Source: Candidatus Aegiribacteria sp.
GTDB lineage: Bacteria; Fermentibacterota; Fermentibacteria; Fermentibacterales; JCC-6
DNA length: 58,193 nt
Direction: 5' to 3'
NCBI GenBank assembly: GCA_030594645.1
Contig: JAUVEU010000010.1
Location: 1-58,193, forward strand
Shown here: positions 43,719 to 51,079 of the stretch, piece by piece
Position numbering within the stretch: the first letter of the stretch is position 1
Layout of the letters: every line of letters begins with the position of its first letter
Translations under genes and position numbers: made by a program
The notes under the pieces: model-generated
The model's database searches: none
Told to the model about the DNA's origin: nothing
What the model saw: the letters and a program-made list of their open reading frames with translations, nothing else

Positions 43719-46054
43719 AAATCGACATCTTCATCAAGGAACATTCCCTGCTGAGGCCGTGGGACGGCGTTCTCTCCTTTGAGAACCGCACCGCACTCAG
43801 GACAGACATATGTATTCGGAGCAAGCTCAGCATCACACTCAGGACAGATGAGCTGAAGTCTGCCGTCAATGTATGTCATGAGTTCCAGGGCGGAAACATA
43901 ACCGTTTCCATCATTATCCGCATCTCCGCGAGATCCCTGAAGCAGTATCGGAGTAAGTATCCTTTCGCTAACGCTGAGGTCCTCACGTGCGGCGGTTAAT
44001 ACCAGAACATTGCTTCCCTGAGCAAAATCATTTACAAAGCCGCCGGAGTGACATGCATCAAAGAACAAAAACACCGGCGCGTCGGCAAGTGAATCAACGA
44101 GGGCTGCGAGCTGATCATCTGAAATTTCGTCATCAAAGAAACAGATGGATTCATTCGCAGAATCTGATTCCTCCTGCCCGCCGGAACCCGGAGCAAACTG
44201 GTTTCCGTGACCGCTGAAGAAGATTATTACTCTATCCTCCGGACCGGCGTTTTCAAGAAGACTGGAAACACCATCAATGAAATTGTCAACTGTCGCTATT
44301 GCGTCCACCAGCAGGATAACATGATCATCAGGTATTCCCTGCTCCGTAATCAGGAAATCGTATACCTCCACAGCATCCATGCTGGCTCTGTTGAGGACAT
44401 CAGCAGCTTCAGGGTAACCGCTTATTCCAGCGGTAATCGCCCATATCTCGGATTCGGGAGATGGGGGAGCAATCTCAACCTGTTCTATTCTGTTTACATC
44501 CAGTCTGAAAGAGGTCCGGCCTCTCCGTTCATAAAGATAGACAGTAATTCCGTATACGGCGTCCTCATCGGAATAAACCGCGACAGCCTCATCCCCGGCT
44601 GCATCGACATTGCTCAGCCAGCCCTCGGCCACAAGATCAATTCCCGGTCCGCTCACGAAAAGGTCAAGATCAACTTCCCTGTCTTCTCCGGAAAGGCCTA
44701 TATCAAGAATTGTTCCAGCCTGAGCGGTAACGGTGAAGAATTCCGTGGATGAATCCTCTCCTATTTCTCCTTGATACGATGCATCGATTTCCCTGCAATC
44801 TGCAGCTTCTATTCTGATAATAGCGTCTCCTGATGTGTCAACTCCAGGGAAGAACGGGTACACCCAGATAGTATCGCCCTGAGAAATCCAGAGAAGGAAT
44901 TTCTCATCCCCTCTTTCTGTACTGAACGTAAGTGCCGGTTCGCCTGATCCTCTGAATACGCTTACATCTCCGTCACGTGTTTTGTCAAAGGTAAGAGAAA
45001 CCTCGAATATTCCTCCTTCGTGTGGAGAAAACCCTATCGGGCGAGTCTCCTCTGTCGAGCCAACGGAAATTATTCTTTTCACCGGAAGAAGTGAGAAGAT
45101 AGAACCAAGTTCCCTGTAATTCATAACGTACGGAACTGATTCGTCATCCGGGGAATCGTAAAGAATCACATCTGCCACCACTTCAGCGTCATTTGCAGGA
45201 AGCAAAAGTGCTTCAATTGATGAATAGGATTGAGATCCCATCAGATACTCGCCAGCTGTGTCACGAATTATCAGATCAATATCAGCTCCGGGTGATAATA
45301 TTACAAGATCAAGAAAAATCGGTTTACTATGTCCGGGAATCAGATATCTGTGAATCTCGTCAGGATCAATTATGACTTCCATCATATCCGAATCAAATTC
45401 AGGGAACCTTCCTGATGCTTCTACAGAGAAATAGTATTCTCCTGAGCCGCTCTTACCATATCTGCTTACAACCGCCGTCATTTCTTCACCGGGAAGGGCT
45501 GCTACTGTAACTGTCTCAAATCCCTCCAGGGAAGTACTGCTGCCCCAGAGGCTCATGTTTCTGCCATATACCTCAAGGTCGAGGTCTGTTCCACCTGTAC
45601 CCTCGAGCCTGAAGGTCCAGCTTCCTCTTTCCTCAGGTGAGAAAGTATATATCTCCGCCATTTCATTTCGAGCTACCCTTCCGCTGACATCATTGCGGAC
45701 GATCAGTTCAACGGGCTCTAAAATATCAACAGACAGGGTGACATCAGAACCATTTTGGTCAGTATCTCTCTCAAGGAAAATATAAAACCAATAATCAGTG
45801 AAAGCGGAAAGAACCATCTTCCCGTCCGGATCGGATTGACAGAGAATATCCCCGGAATTGTCATATGCCGTAAGGTTGACCCCTCCGGAAACCGAGAGAT
45901 TCAGACAGACATAATCATCTTCAAGAAGGCGAATCCACCCCTCACCAGATGAAAGATCGATAACAGCGGATTCACCCGCAGTAATAGTTTGAATATCTGA
46001 TGGATCGGGTAGAAGTACTGCGAGTATTCCCGCGAAAAGCAGTGCTGATAGCAT
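43709..46054 (-). CDS. Secreted caspase-like (C14) cysteine peptidase with EF-hand and zinc ribbon
   Basis: The protein has 781 residues from the ATG at 46054 (GGAGG 5 bases upstream), with a signal peptide. About 500 residues of beta-sandwich repeats resembling pre-peptidase (PPC) domains come first. The C14 domain starts EIWAITAGISGY near residue 540 of the longest frame. The dyad is His620 in FFSGHGN and Cys672 in FFDACHSGG. An EF-hand-like loop DADNDGNGYVSALEL follows at about 715, then a zinc ribbon CPEC/CPEC (about 741-758). Whether it is a protease for export or for cell death is unknown. It is immediately upstream of pheS, which it overlaps. Confidence 0.85.
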   Translation of the reverse strand: MLSALLFAGILAVLLPDPSDIQTITAGESAVIDLSSGEGWIRLLEDDYVCLNLSVSGGVNLTAYDNSGDILCQSDPDGKMVLSAFTDYWFYIFLERDTDQNGSDVTLSVDILEPVELIVRNDVSGRVARNEMAEIYTFSPEERGSWTFRLEGTGGTDLDLEVYGRNMSLWGSSTSLEGFETVTVAALPGEEMTAVVSRYGKSGSGEYYFSVEASGRFPEFDSDMMEVIIDPDEIHRYLIPGHSKPIFLDLVILSPGADIDLIIRDTAGEYLMGSQSYSSIEALLLPANDAEVVADVILYDSPDDESVPYVMNYRELGSIFSLLPVKRIISVGSTEETRPIGFSPHEGGIFEVSLTFDKTRDGDVSVFRGSGEPALTFSTERGDEKFLLWISQGDTIWVYPFFPGVDTSGDAIIRIEAADCREIDASYQGEIGEDSSTEFFTVTAQAGTILDIGLSGEDREVDLDLFVSGPGIDLVAEGWLSNVDAAGDEAVAVYSDEDAVYGITVYLYERRGRTSFRLDVNRIEQVEIAPPSPESEIWAITAGISGYPEAADVLNRASMDAVEVYDFLITEQGIPDDHVILLVDAIATVDNFIDGVSSLLENAGPEDRVIIFFSGHGNQFAPGSGGQEESDSANESICFFDDEISDDQLAALVDSLADAPVFLFFDACHSGGFVNDFAQGSNVLVLTAAREDLSVSERILTPILLQGSRGDADNDGNGYVSALELMTYIDGRLQLICPECDAELAPNTYVCPECGAVLKGENAVPRPQQGMFLDEDVDLWR

Positions 46055-46085
46055 TAAAGCCTCCATTTGTTACTGGCATAATATA

Positions 46086-46120
46086 TAGGGTCAGGTCTTG
46101 CATTTGAGCATTTCAAGTAT
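46086..46120 (+). repeat. AGGGTC-family dispersed repeat, copy E
   Basis: It reads TAGGGTCAGGTCTTGCATTT followed by GAGCATTTCAAG. It is a direct repeat of the left arm at 46164, with the first 19 bases identical, and lies just upstream of the caspase-like gene. Confidence 0.75.
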
Positions 46121-46163
46121 TCTCGTATTGTGTATTGGAATATATGCAAATGCTAATAGTACA

Positions 46164-46249
46164 TAGGGTCAGGTCTTGCATTCAAGCGTTTATAGTCTTC
46201 ATATAATAAAAGATAGCAATAAATGCTTAAATGCAAGACCTGACCCTAC
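46164..46249. repeat. Long inverted repeat (copies F and G of the AGGGTC family)
   Basis: Arms 46164-46182 (TAGGGTCAGGTCTTGCATT) and 46230-46248 are exact reverse complements over 19 bases. The match continues inward with a few mismatches to about 31 bases, around a loop of about 24 bases. The right arm begins a few bases after the stop codon of the unknown gene at 46256. The hairpin could act as a terminator-like structure or be a REP-type mobile unit. Confidence 0.8.
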
Positions 46250-46255
46250 TATCTA

Positions 46256-46942
46256 CTATATCGCATCCATGGAGAATGATCTGAAATCAGGTACAGCTGT
46301 CTGAATATCCTCTCTGTCTCTCAATCGCATCGCGAGATCCCAGCAGGAAAGAAGAATATATCCCGCAAGTCTTTCATCAAGAATAATGACAGCCGGCACT
46401 GTCTGGCCGGGATATCCAAGTCGCAGTATGAACTTGCCTTCCTGTATCCGCTGGGGAGGCCATACAGAAAACATGATATCAAGACAGGGATCCGTGGATC
46501 CGCTTGAGCGGAGAAGAATTTTAAAGAGTTCCATATCTCCTCCAAGATGATGAATCGCAGATCTGATCTGGTTTCGTGTCCGGATTGAATTCATGGCAGG
46601 GCTGGGAAATGTCGTTGTGAATGTAGCGGGTGCATCTCTGGGGTACCCGAGTTCAAGAAGTGCGGGAGCTTCAGAAAGGCATGCGCTGAATAGGCTTGAT
46701 GCCATATCGGGTGGAAGAGACACTGAAGTTTCTCTATTGCTTGAAACAGAATTCAATATCTTAGAAAGATTCTCAACTCTTCCGCCTGAGGGACTTCTTG
46801 AGATCTCAGTCACATGCGTCTGCAGGGTACTGTAACCCTGCACCCAGACTTCTGTGGTACTTTTTCCGCTCCATACTGCTGCGTAGTAAAGCAATTTTGA
46901 AACGTCTGACGGCTTCTCAAATATGGATGGAAACAGAGTCAT
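46256..46942 (-). CDS. Conserved-looking protein of unknown function
   Basis: The protein has 228 residues from the ATG at 46942, which overlaps the xer stop codon (ATGA). There is no signal peptide or clear membrane segment. It has a Ser/Thr-rich middle (PATFTTTFPSPAMNSIRTRNQIRSAIHHLGG) and a C-terminal KFILRLGYPGQTVPAVIILDERLAGYILLSCWDLAMRLRD with an alternating strand-helix look. I do not recognise a family. Coupling to the Xer gene suggests a joint transcript. Confidence 0.65.
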   Translation of the reverse strand: MTLFPSIFEKPSDVSKLLYYAAVWSGKSTTEVWVQGYSTLQTHVTEISRSPSGGRVENLSKILNSVSSNRETSVSLPPDMASSLFSACLSEAPALLELGYPRDAPATFTTTFPSPAMNSIRTRNQIRSAIHHLGGDMELFKILLRSSGSTDPCLDIMFSVWPPQRIQEGKFILRLGYPGQTVPAVIILDERLAGYILLSCWDLAMRLRDREDIQTAVPDFRSFSMDAI

Positions 46943-47832
46943 TTTTTTCCTGCCCTGGGGTGACATCGATCAATCACACCGCGGAGATATGTTCTGTCCA
47001 CTCCTGTGTAAATTTCGGTTGTTTTGATATCCGAATGTCCGAGCAATTCCTGTACAACCCTCAGATCAGCGCCTCCCTGAAGCAGATGAGTTGCAAATGA
47101 GTGTCTCAGTGAATGGGGGTGTACTCTCTGCTTAATACCAGCGCAAAAAGCAGATTTCTTTACAATATTCCATACTGTCATTCTGGAAAGGGGGTTGCCC
47201 CGGTAAGTCAGAAATAACACCGGAGTTGGTCTACCATGTGCCAGCACAGGCCTTGCATCATCAATATACCTGGAAAGCCATCTGACAGCTTGTCCCCCTA
47301 TTGGTACTATTCGCTCCTTGGAACCTTTACCCATCGGCCTTACAAGTGCTTCTTCAAGCATAATTCTGCTGACTGTTATTCCGGTGAGTTCACTCTCACG
47401 GAGACCTGCTCCATACGAAAGTTCCATCAGTGCTCTATTGCGAACTGAAATAGGAGAATCACCCGACCAGACTTCAATAAGAGAAGTAACCGTTTCAAGG
47501 CTCAGGGGATGAGGAAGAAGAACTGGCTGTTTCGGTGAATGAAGTAATTCTACTGGGTTATCCTCTCTTAACCCTGATATCTGCATATATTGGAAAAAGC
47601 CCCTGAGTGATGACAGCTTCCGTCTAATGCTCCGAACGGAAGATCCTGTTGAAGAAAGAAAAGCCATATACTCGGCTATATCAGCAGTTATGGCTTCGGA
47701 AATATCTGTCCCGTTGATCAGTAGCCAGGCGCCAGCCTGTTTCAGGTCATAACTGTAAGCGTATACTGTGTTGAACGCAAGTTTCTTCTCCAGAGCAGCG
47801 TATTCAACGTATGACTCAATAGATTCATCCAT
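46939..47832 (-). CDS. Xer-type tyrosine recombinase
   Basis: The protein has 297 residues, typical of XerC/XerD. The N-terminal core-binding domain (ESYVEYAALEKKLAFNTVYAYSYDLKQAGAWL) is complete. The catalytic set is present: Arg in YGAGLRESEL, Lys in KGSKERIVP, the HSLRHSFATHLLQGG box, His in LGHSDIKTTEIY and the nucleophile Tyr in the same stretch. It resolves chromosome dimers at dif if it is the sole Xer; which of XerC, XerD or XerA cannot be decided. The start overlaps the end of the L7/L12-like gene by 8 bases. Confidence 0.93.
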   Translation of the reverse strand: MDESIESYVEYAALEKKLAFNTVYAYSYDLKQAGAWLLINGTDISEAITADIAEYMAFLSSTGSSVRSIRRKLSSLRGFFQYMQISGLREDNPVELLHSPKQPVLLPHPLSLETVTSLIEVWSGDSPISVRNRALMELSYGAGLRESELTGITVSRIMLEEALVRPMGKGSKERIVPIGGQAVRWLSRYIDDARPVLAHGRPTPVLFLTYRGNPLSRMTVWNIVKKSAFCAGIKQRVHPHSLRHSFATHLLQGGADLRVVQELLGHSDIKTTEIYTGVDRTYLRGVIDRCHPRAGKK

Positions 47833-49204
47833 TTGCGCTCAGCCACGCCCGAAAACCACTACGGGATTTCCCGGAAGATGTGCTTCTATCTGAAATGTTA
47901 TTGCGCAAAATGGAGATGGTAACTCCCCGCTTTTCCAGTTTATGGGCTACCTCCACAGCTTTCTTATTATTCCAGAATCTTGCCAGGCATGATGGAGACT
48001 GCTCTAGCATTTTCCGGGACTTGTCAATAGAAAGCCCAAGTACTTCACTCAACGCATTAGTGACATCGTTCTCACTGCTCTCCGAAGGTGGATACAGAAA
48101 GAGTTTCAAAGAAGAAGTCGAATCTGCTTTACGCCTGATAAACGGTTTCTTAAGCACCTGAATGCTGTATGGATCATTTTTCATGTTGACAATAACCGGT
48201 GGAGGTTCGTGTGCGCTATGAACTACATCGAAAATTGAAGAATCACCTACAAACGGCGGGAGCAACATATACTCGGAGATGCTGCATACTGGCGGAAATG
48301 GAATTACCACAGGTGGAGTATTACCCTTTGAAGGATCTGAGTTATCCTTGCGACCGACTATATCGGGTTTCTCTTCAAACAGGCATGCTGGTGAATCAAA
48401 GATTATTGTTGAGGGCACACCTTCTTCTCTGTCTTTCAGAACAGGTGGTACATATTTGAAAAAACCGTTTTTCAAAGATGGTGAAGGCTGACCGGGCAGG
48501 AATTGCAACGGAGGATTTCTCATCACTCTGCCAAAAGCAGTATCGATTTCATCGAGAGGTGGAGGATCAGCGGTAAATCCTTCTGGAAGTGCGGTAAACG
48601 GAGGGACCGGAGACTCCTTCTCAGGCGCAGGCTGTTCTACACGTTCAAGTGTCTCCGTGGAAGATGAAATTTGCATATCGTGATGTGTAACAGGTGGTTG
48701 GAACACAGCAGTTGATCGAGTCCGGGTCGATATTCGATCACGGGTGGCAGAGTCCGGTTCGATCCGAACAATGCCGCCGGCTTCAACAATTCTTTTTCGT
48801 ATCTGTCTCGCAGTATCGCCATCAACACCGGAACGGAGCGCAAAAGGCATTCTGGAGAGCCATAAGACAACCTGTTCGTTTGAAAGGCCTGTAAGTTTCT
48901 GCAGTCTTCGGCGAAGCCTTGTTCTGTAACCCGGTCTGAAATCCACAAGAAGCACACGGAAAGAAGGTGATGAAATCGATGCTGGCTCTCTGTTCGGTAA
49001 TACCCTGCATTTAACGGCGGGGTCTCTGCATAGTTGATCGGCCAGCTTCTGAGCTTCGCTCTCTGTAAGATCGTTACCTGCGGTCAGGTTTCCGTCACCA
49101 AGTGAAAGGAGAATCTCATCATGAAGAAGAGAGGTCAACTCGGCAATGACACGAATCGTCTCCCGCGAGGGTTTATCGCCCTCGACAACCACTTTCCATC
49201 TCAT
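47825..49204 (-). CDS. Protein with two (perhaps three) ribosomal-L7/L12-C-terminal-like domains
   Basis: The protein has 459 residues and no signal peptide. Residues about 82-150 follow the L7/L12 CTD plan: FRVLLVDF, RLRRRLQKLTGLSNEQVVLWLSRMP (where L12 has VIKxVRxxTGLGLKEAKDLVExxP), GVDGDTARQIRKRIVEAGG and IVRIE. A second copy at about 370-440 reads VTNALSEVLGLSIDKSRKMLEQSP followed by KAVEVAHKLEKRGVTISI. The first 70 residues (ESEAQKLADQLCRDPAVKCRVLP) may be a third. A proline-rich, probably disordered linker of 200 residues joins them. Function unknown. The gene lies between the LysM and xer genes. Confidence 0.6.
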   Translation of the reverse strand: MRWKVVVEGDKPSRETIRVIAELTSLLHDEILLSLGDGNLTAGNDLTESEAQKLADQLCRDPAVKCRVLPNREPASISSPSFRVLLVDFRPGYRTRLRRRLQKLTGLSNEQVVLWLSRMPFALRSGVDGDTARQIRKRIVEAGGIVRIEPDSATRDRISTRTRSTAVFQPPVTHHDMQISSSTETLERVEQPAPEKESPVPPFTALPEGFTADPPPLDEIDTAFGRVMRNPPLQFLPGQPSPSLKNGFFKYVPPVLKDREEGVPSTIIFDSPACLFEEKPDIVGRKDNSDPSKGNTPPVVIPFPPVCSISEYMLLPPFVGDSSIFDVVHSAHEPPPVIVNMKNDPYSIQVLKKPFIRRKADSTSSLKLFLYPPSESSENDVTNALSEVLGLSIDKSRKMLEQSPSCLARFWNNKKAVEVAHKLEKRGVTISILRNNISDRSTSSGKSRSGFRAWLSANG

Positions 49205-49216
49205 AAAAATTCCGTA

Positions 49217-50239
49217 CTACAGTTGCTCTCGCGCAAGCTCGATTCTGTCTCCTATTTCAATGATATCAATAGAGGATGATGAGAATATCATGGCGGCTGA
49301 ATTCTCATTAGTAGCAGACAGAATAATAAGGCTGGAAATAGGAATATTCGGGGTTATCACAGTGGTTTCTGTCGGACTGTCAAAGAGTTGTCCATACTTG
49401 TACATATTGAAAACATCACCTGGTTGAAGACCATCCTCAGAGCCCCGATCAAGGAAAACTATATTGAAGGCATACGCTCTTTCAATATCAGGATTCTGGA
49501 AGGCGATTACCCATGCGTCCATACCATTGACAACACCATTGGATGACACTTCAACAGGTGCTATTGAAGTATATGGAACAAGGAAGTCTCCCACAATTAC
49601 AGGAAGGTAAGCGTGTTCAAGAAGCGCAACGCTTGCTGTAGGAGAGGTCCTGACTACTCTGCAGACTCCGGCAACCCTGATAACTTTACCAAGTATTTCA
49701 CCTGTTTCCGGATGCTGAACCTCTTCCCCGATATTGTAGATCTTGTATACCCTTCCGATCTCAACTCCCTGGTTCTGCCCGATATCCATAGCAATCATGT
49801 CTCCAGGCAAAGAGAATTCGCTTGCGTATTCATCTACATGATCGACGTTGGTCCCTACGACATAACAGACCGGAGGAGGCGGATCATTTGTAACCATCCC
49901 CGTAGTCTCCAGAAGAAGTCTGCTGAGAAGTGCCCTGCTGCTTGTCAGGGAAGCTGTGTAAACCTCAACTGATGTGCCGACTCCTGAAACGCTTACAGTA
50001 GTACCGTAGATGTCCGGAATAATCAGTTCAGAACCTGGACAAAGGTATTCAACTCCTTCAAGTGATTCGTTAGCTCCAAGGATATCTTCCCAGTGAAAAG
50101 GTGTATTGTAATAGCGTATAGAAAGATCCCAGAGTGTATCCCCGTAGGTAACCTGATGTATCCTGTCTGCCATCGCAGTCGAAAACACTGATGCCAGGAA
50201 TACAATAAATATAGATAGAGTAACAGTTAAGCTTCTCAT
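49217..50239 (-). CDS. LysM-domain envelope protein
   Basis: The protein has 340 residues with a cleavable signal peptide (LSIFIVFLASVFSTAMA). A LysM domain at about 27-75 reads IHQVTYGDTLWDLSIRYYNTPFHWEDILGANES followed by PGSELIIP, which binds peptidoglycan. The rest has strand-rich repeats (VGRVYKIYNIGEEVQHPETGEILG, then PVIVGDFLVPY) resembling the C-terminal domain of FlgT-like or LysM-linked envelope proteins. Function beyond wall binding is unknown. A strong promoter lies upstream at 50303-50331. Confidence 0.82.
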   Translation of the reverse strand: MRSLTVTLSIFIVFLASVFSTAMADRIHQVTYGDTLWDLSIRYYNTPFHWEDILGANESLEGVEYLCPGSELIIPDIYGTTVSVSGVGTSVEVYTASLTSSRALLSRLLLETTGMVTNDPPPPVCYVVGTNVDHVDEYASEFSLPGDMIAMDIGQNQGVEIGRVYKIYNIGEEVQHPETGEILGKVIRVAGVCRVVRTSPTASVALLEHAYLPVIVGDFLVPYTSIAPVEVSSNGVVNGMDAWVIAFQNPDIERAYAFNIVFLDRGSEDGLQPGDVFNMYKYGQLFDSPTETTVITPNIPISSLIILSATNENSAAMIFSSSSIDIIEIGDRIELAREQL

Positions 50240-50302
50240 TTCAACCTAACCTCCCGCAAAAATCCTTAAGAACAGGCAACACGAATTTCATAACTTCATA
50301 AT

Positions 50303-50331
50303 ATTCTAAGTTCGTAGTTTGCTTAAGTCAA
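50303..50331 (-). promoter_or_regulatory. Promoter for the LysM gene cluster
   Basis: The minus strand shows TTGACT (50326-50331), 17 bases, then TAGAAT (50303-50308), with about 57 bases to the LysM ATG. Confidence 0.55.
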
Positions 50332-50350
50332 ATCAGCTTTTTTGAGAATA

Positions 50351-51079
50351 TTACCTTTTCGCGAGATAAATAACTGAATTCCCGGAGTTAAAACCGGGGG
50401 TCTTCAATACTGTCACGTAATAAATCCCACCACATCCTGATGTTGATTCTTTATCGGGAATGTTAACAGCCAGCATCAGCTCCCCGGCACCCGGAGAAGT
50501 TCCTGTCCAGGTACTCCCTGCAGCAACAGGCTCAAATTCGGGTATCATCATTATCAATTGGCCATTCACAGCTCCCGGCATAAGAGCATTAGCCGTTGAA
50601 AACAATTCAATTCCGGCCGGTCCGCAGTTACCCGTTTCCAAAGTAACATTCCCTGTCGCGGTAAGAGAGAGAATATCACCATTACCCACCTGCATTCCGG
50701 TTCTTACCCATCCTTCTGCTGCCGGAACATCAATTCTGATTGAAGCTTCGCTGTTACTTTCGCTCCATATAATGGTTTGCACATCACCCACGGGAAAACT
50801 TCTTTCTCCCGAGTCTGTGATGATCGAAAGAACACCGCCAGCGTAAGAAACAGAACCTCTATATGTTCCCGCGTTATCTCTGAGAAAGATTCTGGCATCA
50901 TCCCGGTCAACGGTAACACTGGAGGATTCGAAAATAACGCTGCGTCCACTGATGCTTTCCAGTTCACCGCAGACCGCCTGACCTTCGGATGTAACCATAC
51001 GATCTGAGGGTCCTTTGCAACCAGGCACCAGAAACAGTATGGCAATAAGCAGGAATGTGACAGCAATACTCCTTATCAT
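50351..51079 (-). CDS. Lipoprotein with a PA-IL/LecA-like lectin-type domain
   Basis: The protein has 242 residues with a type II signal (LLIAILFLVPGC). The C-terminal half reads IRIDVPAAEGWVRTGMQVGNGDILSLTATGNVTL, the first-strand pattern of PA-IL (LecA) galactose-binding folds common in secreted FCB proteins. The N-terminal half is a short beta domain (CGELESISGRSVIFESSSVTV) that resembles a DUF-type sensor. Sugar binding is inference. The ATG overlaps the lon stop by 4 bases, so it is probably coupled to lon. Confidence 0.7.
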   Translation of the reverse strand: MIRSIAVTFLLIAILFLVPGCKGPSDRMVTSEGQAVCGELESISGRSVIFESSSVTVDRDDARIFLRDNAGTYRGSVSYAGGVLSIITDSGERSFPVGDVQTIIWSESNSEASIRIDVPAAEGWVRTGMQVGNGDILSLTATGNVTLETGNCGPAGIELFSTANALMPGAVNGQLIMMIPEFEPVAAGSTWTGTSPGAGELMLAVNIPDKESTSGCGGIYYVTVLKTPGFNSGNSVIYLAKR

